Below, piece by piece: positions 60,451-64,000 of a DNA stretch of 64,000 bases (positions are counted from its first letter, which is position 1; the number at the start of each line of letters is the position of its first letter). A program made the translations under genes and the position numbers. Under the pieces are notes generated by a model. That model did not search any database and was not told where the DNA came from. It was given only the letters and a program-made list of their open reading frames with translations. Location of the stretch: positions 205,802,217-205,866,216 of the forward strand of contig NC_134568.1 in assembly GCF_050947875.1 (NCBI RefSeq). Reading direction: 5' to 3'. Source of the stretch: Dermacentor variabilis (Eukaryota > Arthropoda > Arachnida > Ixodida > Ixodidae).

Positions 60451-63400
60451 TTAGGGGCTTCGACTTAAGCCATCGGCGTTACCGTTGAGACTCCCCTTTT
60501 TGTAACGCACCTCAAAGGAATATTGTTGTAAAGCGAGGCTCCAGCGCAGGAGGCGGCCATTTTTGGGAGAGATGGTCTGCAGCCATTGGAGAGGGCAGTG
60601 ATCCGTCTCAATGATAAACCTTGAGCCGGCTAGATAGCATGACAATTTCTGAACGGCCCACACGAGACATGCACACTCTTTCTCGGTGGCGCTATACGCC
60701 TGCTCACGACTGGTCAGCTTACGACTAGCATACAGGACGGGGTGTTCAACTTCTCCATTTTCCCGTTGGCACAGTACAACGCCCATGCCTCGCTCACTAG
60801 CATCGCACTGAACAACGAACCCTTTTGTATAGTCTGGCGATCGTAGCACAGGCTGGTTTGTTAGGGCACTCTTTAGGGCGCTAAAAGCTCTTTCCTTTGT
60901 CTCGTCCCAGACGACTGTTTGAGGCTCTGTTTTTCTTAGAGCATCCGTCAGGGGAGCCGCGATATCAGAGTACCTAGGGATGTACCTCTGATAGTAGCCG
61001 GCGACACCTAAGAACGACCGAATATCGGTCTTCGTGCGCGGTTGCGGAAAGTCTCGCACAGCGGCCACTTTTATTTCAGAGGGGCGGCGACGACCCTGAC
61101 CAATCACGTGACCGAGGTAGACAACCTCGGCCTGTGCTAACTGGCACTTAGGAGCCTTGACTGTCAAGCCTGCTTCGCGCAGGCGGGTTAGCACTGCCCG
61201 CAAGTGTGTCATATGCTCAGACCAGGATGCGGAGAATATCGCTACGTCGTCTAGATACGGTAAAGCGAATTCTTGCTGTCCCCGCAACACTTTATCCATG
61301 AGGCTTGAAAAACAGTATGGCGCGTTCTTCAAACCAAAACTCAACACTTTAGGACGGAATGTTCCCATTGGTGAAATGAACGCCGCATACCTACTAGCCT
61401 CTTCTGTAAGTGGAACCTGCCAATAACCCCTGACAAGATCTAGGGTGGAAATAAACTGAGCGCTACTAACTTTCTCAAGGCGCTCCTCGATGTTAGGGAT
61501 CGGATAAATTTGATCCTTAGTGATGGAATTAAGCCTGCGGTAGTCGACGCAAGGACGAGGTTCCTTGCCCGGTACCTCAACTAAAATCAAAGGGGAGGTA
61601 TAATCACTCTCACCTGCCTCAATAACACCGAGCTGTAGCATTTTCTTTACCTCAGCCTCCATAATATCGCTCTGGCGGGGTGACACCCGATACGCCTTGG
61701 ATTGTACTGGCTCTGGGGAGGTAAGTTCAATATCATGAGTAAGTACAGAAGTCCTACCAGGCCTCTCAGAGAACAGACCTTGAAACTCTTGTAATAGCTG
61801 GTGTAGTTCGGTTTTTTGCTCGGGCGACAGCGGTGCTTTACTGATAAGGTCACTAATGACTTGACCGGTGTCTTCCCTGTTCGTCACTGAGCCTAGTCCT
61901 GGAAGCTCGACCGGAAGCTCTTCAGGAACGTTTATCATCATGCACACCACTGCTTCCCTTTGTCTATAAGGTTTGAGCAGATTACAGTGGTAAACTTGCT
62001 GTGCTTTCCGCTTTCCTGGCAGACTTACCACGTAGTTAACGTCCGACAGTTTCTGAACAATTCGTGCTGGGCCCTCCCACTGCACGTCTAGTTTGTTGTT
62101 TAGCGATGTGCGCAATATCATGACCTCATCGCCAACCTCAAAACGACGGGCCCTGGCTGTCCGATCATAATAAACCTTGGCCCTCTGCTGGGCCTTTGTC
62201 ATTGCTTCACCTGACAACTCCTGTGCCCTTCTTAAGCGTTCGAGGAGCTTAAGCACGTACTCCACCACGACTGGGTCGTCGCCCCTACCTTCCCATGATT
62301 CTCGAAGCATGCGAAGCGGAGATCGAAGCGAGCGACCGTACACCAGTTCAGCTGGCGAAAACCCCGTAGCCGCATGCGGCGCGGTTCTTAACGCAAACAT
62401 CACCCCAGGCAAACACAGCTCCCAGTCAGTTCGATGTTCAAAACACAACGCTCTCAACACGCGCTTCATGACGGAGTGGAGCTTCTCAACGGAATTCGAC
62501 TGTGGGTGGTACACTGAGCTGTGTAGCAGCTTTACCCCACACCTTTCGAGAAAAGTTGTCGTCAAAGCGCTAGTAAACACTGTGCCCTGATCTGATTGAA
62601 TTTCTGCAGGAAAACCAACTCGCGCAAATATGGACAGTAGTGCATTAACTATCTCAACTGAGCTGAGTTCTTTAAGCGGCACTGCTTCAGGGAACTTTGT
62701 CGCTGGGCAGATCACAGTCAAAATGTGTCTGTACCCCGTGGCTGTTACCGGCAGAGGTCCCACTGTATCAATAACGAGCCGTCTAAAAGGCTCCGTTATG
62801 ATAGGTACCAATTTCAACGGCGCCCTTGATTTGTCCCCTGGTTTGCCCACCCGCTGACAAGTGTCACATGTCCTCACGAAATGGTCTGCGTCCCGAAAAC
62901 ACCCTGGCCAATAGTACTCTTGCAAGAGACGGTCCTTAGTTTTCTTAACTCCTAGGTGTCCGGACCACGAACCCCCGTGTGACAAGCGCAACAGATCCTG
63001 ACGATAGCATTGAGGCACGACCAGCTGATCGAACTCCACTCCTCTTCGGTCTAGATACTTCCGGTACAGGACTCCACCTCTTTCCACAAAACGCGCAGTT
63101 TTCCTGGCGATACCTTCTTTGACATTGCAGCGCACGTTTTCCAGGCTGCCATCCTTTTTTTGCTCGGCTATCAAAGCCGTCCGGCTGACTTTTAGCAACC
63201 TATCAAGTCCGTCTGACGTAGGCGCGATGAGCAAATCAGTAGATAGCTCTTCTAACTTTCCCGCATCGGGATTTTCCTCTCCAGTATCTGGTGCCTTTAA
63301 CGTTACAGACTCAAGTTTATTCAGTTCGGGCGTGCTCTGAATATCAGCTTGCTGCGCCTCTGACCCTTTTTCGTTGTTTGATAACGTCGGCCCCGCAACT

Positions 63401-63999
63401 ACCGCCTTTGCAGCGAGCTCCCGAACCTTCGATCTGGTTAAGGCCTGAACACTAGCTTCACCAAACAAAAGCCCCTTCTCGCGCAGGAGGTGATCGGACC
63501 TGTTTGAAAATAGGTACGGGTACTGGGGTGGCAGCATAGATGACACTGCCGCCTCTGTCTCAAGCGCTCCGAAAGGTCCTTCAATAAGCACTTTTGCTAC
63601 CGGCAGACACACGCTATGAGCTTCCACGGCTTGCTTGATCCATGCGCACTCGCCCGTGAACATATGGGGTTCTACGTAAGACGGGTGAACTACATCCATC
63701 GTAGCTGCGGAATCGCGAAGCACTCGGCACTCTTTCCCGTTCACGAGGAGGTCTCGCATGTAAGGCTCGAGAAGCTTCATGTTCTCGTCAGTGCTGCCTA
63801 TTGAAAAAAACACAACTTTTGGTGTTGTTTCCGGACACTGCGCCGAAAAGTGACCCGGCTTCTGGCACGTATAACACAAGCGCGCTCGCCTCATCTCGAA
63901 CCGCTTTCTGCGTTCGGCTTCGGCTGCCGCCGTCTCTTTACGTTTGGTCGGACTGCTTTCACTTGCATCCTCACTACGCGTGTTCCCCTTTGCTCTCAT
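60451..63999 (-). CDS. LTR retrotransposon Gag-Pol part: CCHC, protease, integrase, reverse transcriptase, RNase H
   Basis: Uninterrupted frame of 1,182 codons, open at the right edge (the first visible ATG is at 63999, so the true start lies outside). From the visible start: zinc knuckle CYTCQKPGHFSAQC (residues 42-55); protease-like LRDSAAT (95-100, DSA not DSG); integrase H341, H348, C378, C381 and D411, D470, E505 in VIDTVGP, QSDQGTVF and HPQSNSVEK; a GPA/GPY-like WEGPARIV near 640; RT with VDYRRLNSITK, FGLKNAPYCFSSLM and YLDD at 915-918; RNase H with VQCDAS, ETDHCPLQWL and NADGLSR. The RT is of Ty3/gypsy type, yet integrase comes first, as in Gmr1-like elements. No stop or shift: a possibly recent copy. 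Confidence 0.92.
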   Translation of the reverse strand: MRAKGNTRSEDASESSPTKRKETAAAEAERRKRFEMRRARLCYTCQKPGHFSAQCPETTPKVVFFSIGSTDENMKLLEPYMRDLLVNGKECRVLRDSAATMDVVHPSYVEPHMFTGECAWIKQAVEAHSVCLPVAKVLIEGPFGALETEAAVSSMLPPQYPYLFSNRSDHLLREKGLLFGEASVQALTRSKVRELAAKAVVAGPTLSNNEKGSEAQQADIQSTPELNKLESVTLKAPDTGEENPDAGKLEELSTDLLIAPTSDGLDRLLKVSRTALIAEQKKDGSLENVRCNVKEGIARKTARFVERGGVLYRKYLDRRGVEFDQLVVPQCYRQDLLRLSHGGSWSGHLGVKKTKDRLLQEYYWPGCFRDADHFVRTCDTCQRVGKPGDKSRAPLKLVPIITEPFRRLVIDTVGPLPVTATGYRHILTVICPATKFPEAVPLKELSSVEIVNALLSIFARVGFPAEIQSDQGTVFTSALTTTFLERCGVKLLHSSVYHPQSNSVEKLHSVMKRVLRALCFEHRTDWELCLPGVMFALRTAPHAATGFSPAELVYGRSLRSPLRMLRESWEGRGDDPVVVEYVLKLLERLRRAQELSGEAMTKAQQRAKVYYDRTARARRFEVGDEVMILRTSLNNKLDVQWEGPARIVQKLSDVNYVVSLPGKRKAQQVYHCNLLKPYRQREAVVCMMINVPEELPVELPGLGSVTNREDTGQVISDLISKAPLSPEQKTELHQLLQEFQGLFSERPGRTSVLTHDIELTSPEPVQSKAYRVSPRQSDIMEAEVKKMLQLGVIEAGESDYTSPLILVEVPGKEPRPCVDYRRLNSITKDQIYPIPNIEERLEKVSSAQFISTLDLVRGYWQVPLTEEASRYAAFISPMGTFRPKVLSFGLKNAPYCFSSLMDKVLRGQQEFALPYLDDVAIFSASWSEHMTHLRAVLTRLREAGLTVKAPKCQLAQAEVVYLGHVIGQGRRRPSEIKVAAVRDFPQPRTKTDIRSFLGVAGYYQRYIPRYSDIAAPLTDALRKTEPQTVVWDETKERAFSALKSALTNQPVLRSPDYTKGFVVQCDASERGMGVVLCQRENGEVEHPVLYASRKLTSREQAYSATEKECACLVWAVQKLSCYLAGSRFIIETDHCPLQWLQTISPKNGRLLRWSLALQQYSFEVRYKKGSLNGNADGLSRSP

Positions 64000-64000
64000 G

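Overview
The window is eukaryotic and looks like part of a hard-tick (Ixodida, probably metastriate) genome. It has split genes with GT-AG introns, long CA, TA and TC microsatellites, tRNA-headed SINEs of tick type, RTE, CR1-like and RNase H-bearing LINEs, Penelope-like elements and a Ty3/gypsy-class LTR element. The species assignment is an inference from the repeat types; no marker gene is present. No bacterial gene, rRNA, functional tRNA or CRISPR array was seen.

One host gene is supported. It lies on the minus strand and runs through most of the window. Ten exons (A to J, from 53114 down to 13621) encode about 648 residues in the order C-type lectin domain 1, CUB1, C-type lectin domain 2, CUB2, CUB3. 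Every exon pair has matching intron phase, every junction has a plausible AG acceptor and GT donor, and each domain reads continuously across its junctions. The first exon starts in mid-domain and the last ends in an open phase, so the gene runs off the supported region at both ends. It is most likely a large secreted or membrane-anchored lectin/CUB receptor. Two introns are huge (about 11.6 and 16.7 kb) and are filled with transposable elements.

Region by region. 1-9969 holds a tRNA-like SINE head, an 880-bp foldback element next to a TA microsatellite, a CA/TA compound microsatellite and a short terminal-inverted-repeat element. 9970-13325 is a 5'-truncated RNase H LINE with identical 15-bp target duplications and one in-frame stop. 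13621-24544 carries nine-tenths of the exons as a compact cluster (C to J). 22600-29200 has SINE and LINE fragments. 30020-39090 is a nested pile: an I/R1-type LINE whose ORF1 is split by a hAT-like insertion and then interrupted by an inverted ORF1 copy, by a terminal-inverted-repeat element with a small basic ORF, and by the 3' end of another LINE. 41214-41438 is exon B. 42900-44770 is a decayed Penelope-like element containing a perfect zero-loop hairpin. 48250-50598 is a frameshifted CR1/L2-type LINE, abutted by a small element with 23-bp perfect inverted termini. 53011-53114 is exon A. 53725-54570 is a Penelope 3' end bracketed by inverted, hammerhead-ribozyme-like motifs. 57190-59207 is an RTE-class LINE interrupted by an LTR element (59208 to beyond 64000). 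That LTR element has integrase upstream of reverse transcriptase.

The most notable items are the CUB/C-type lectin gene, the Gmr1-like domain order of the LTR element, the Penelope/hammerhead structures with the related hairpins, and the transposon-borne ORF resembling an STPR DNA-binding repeat.
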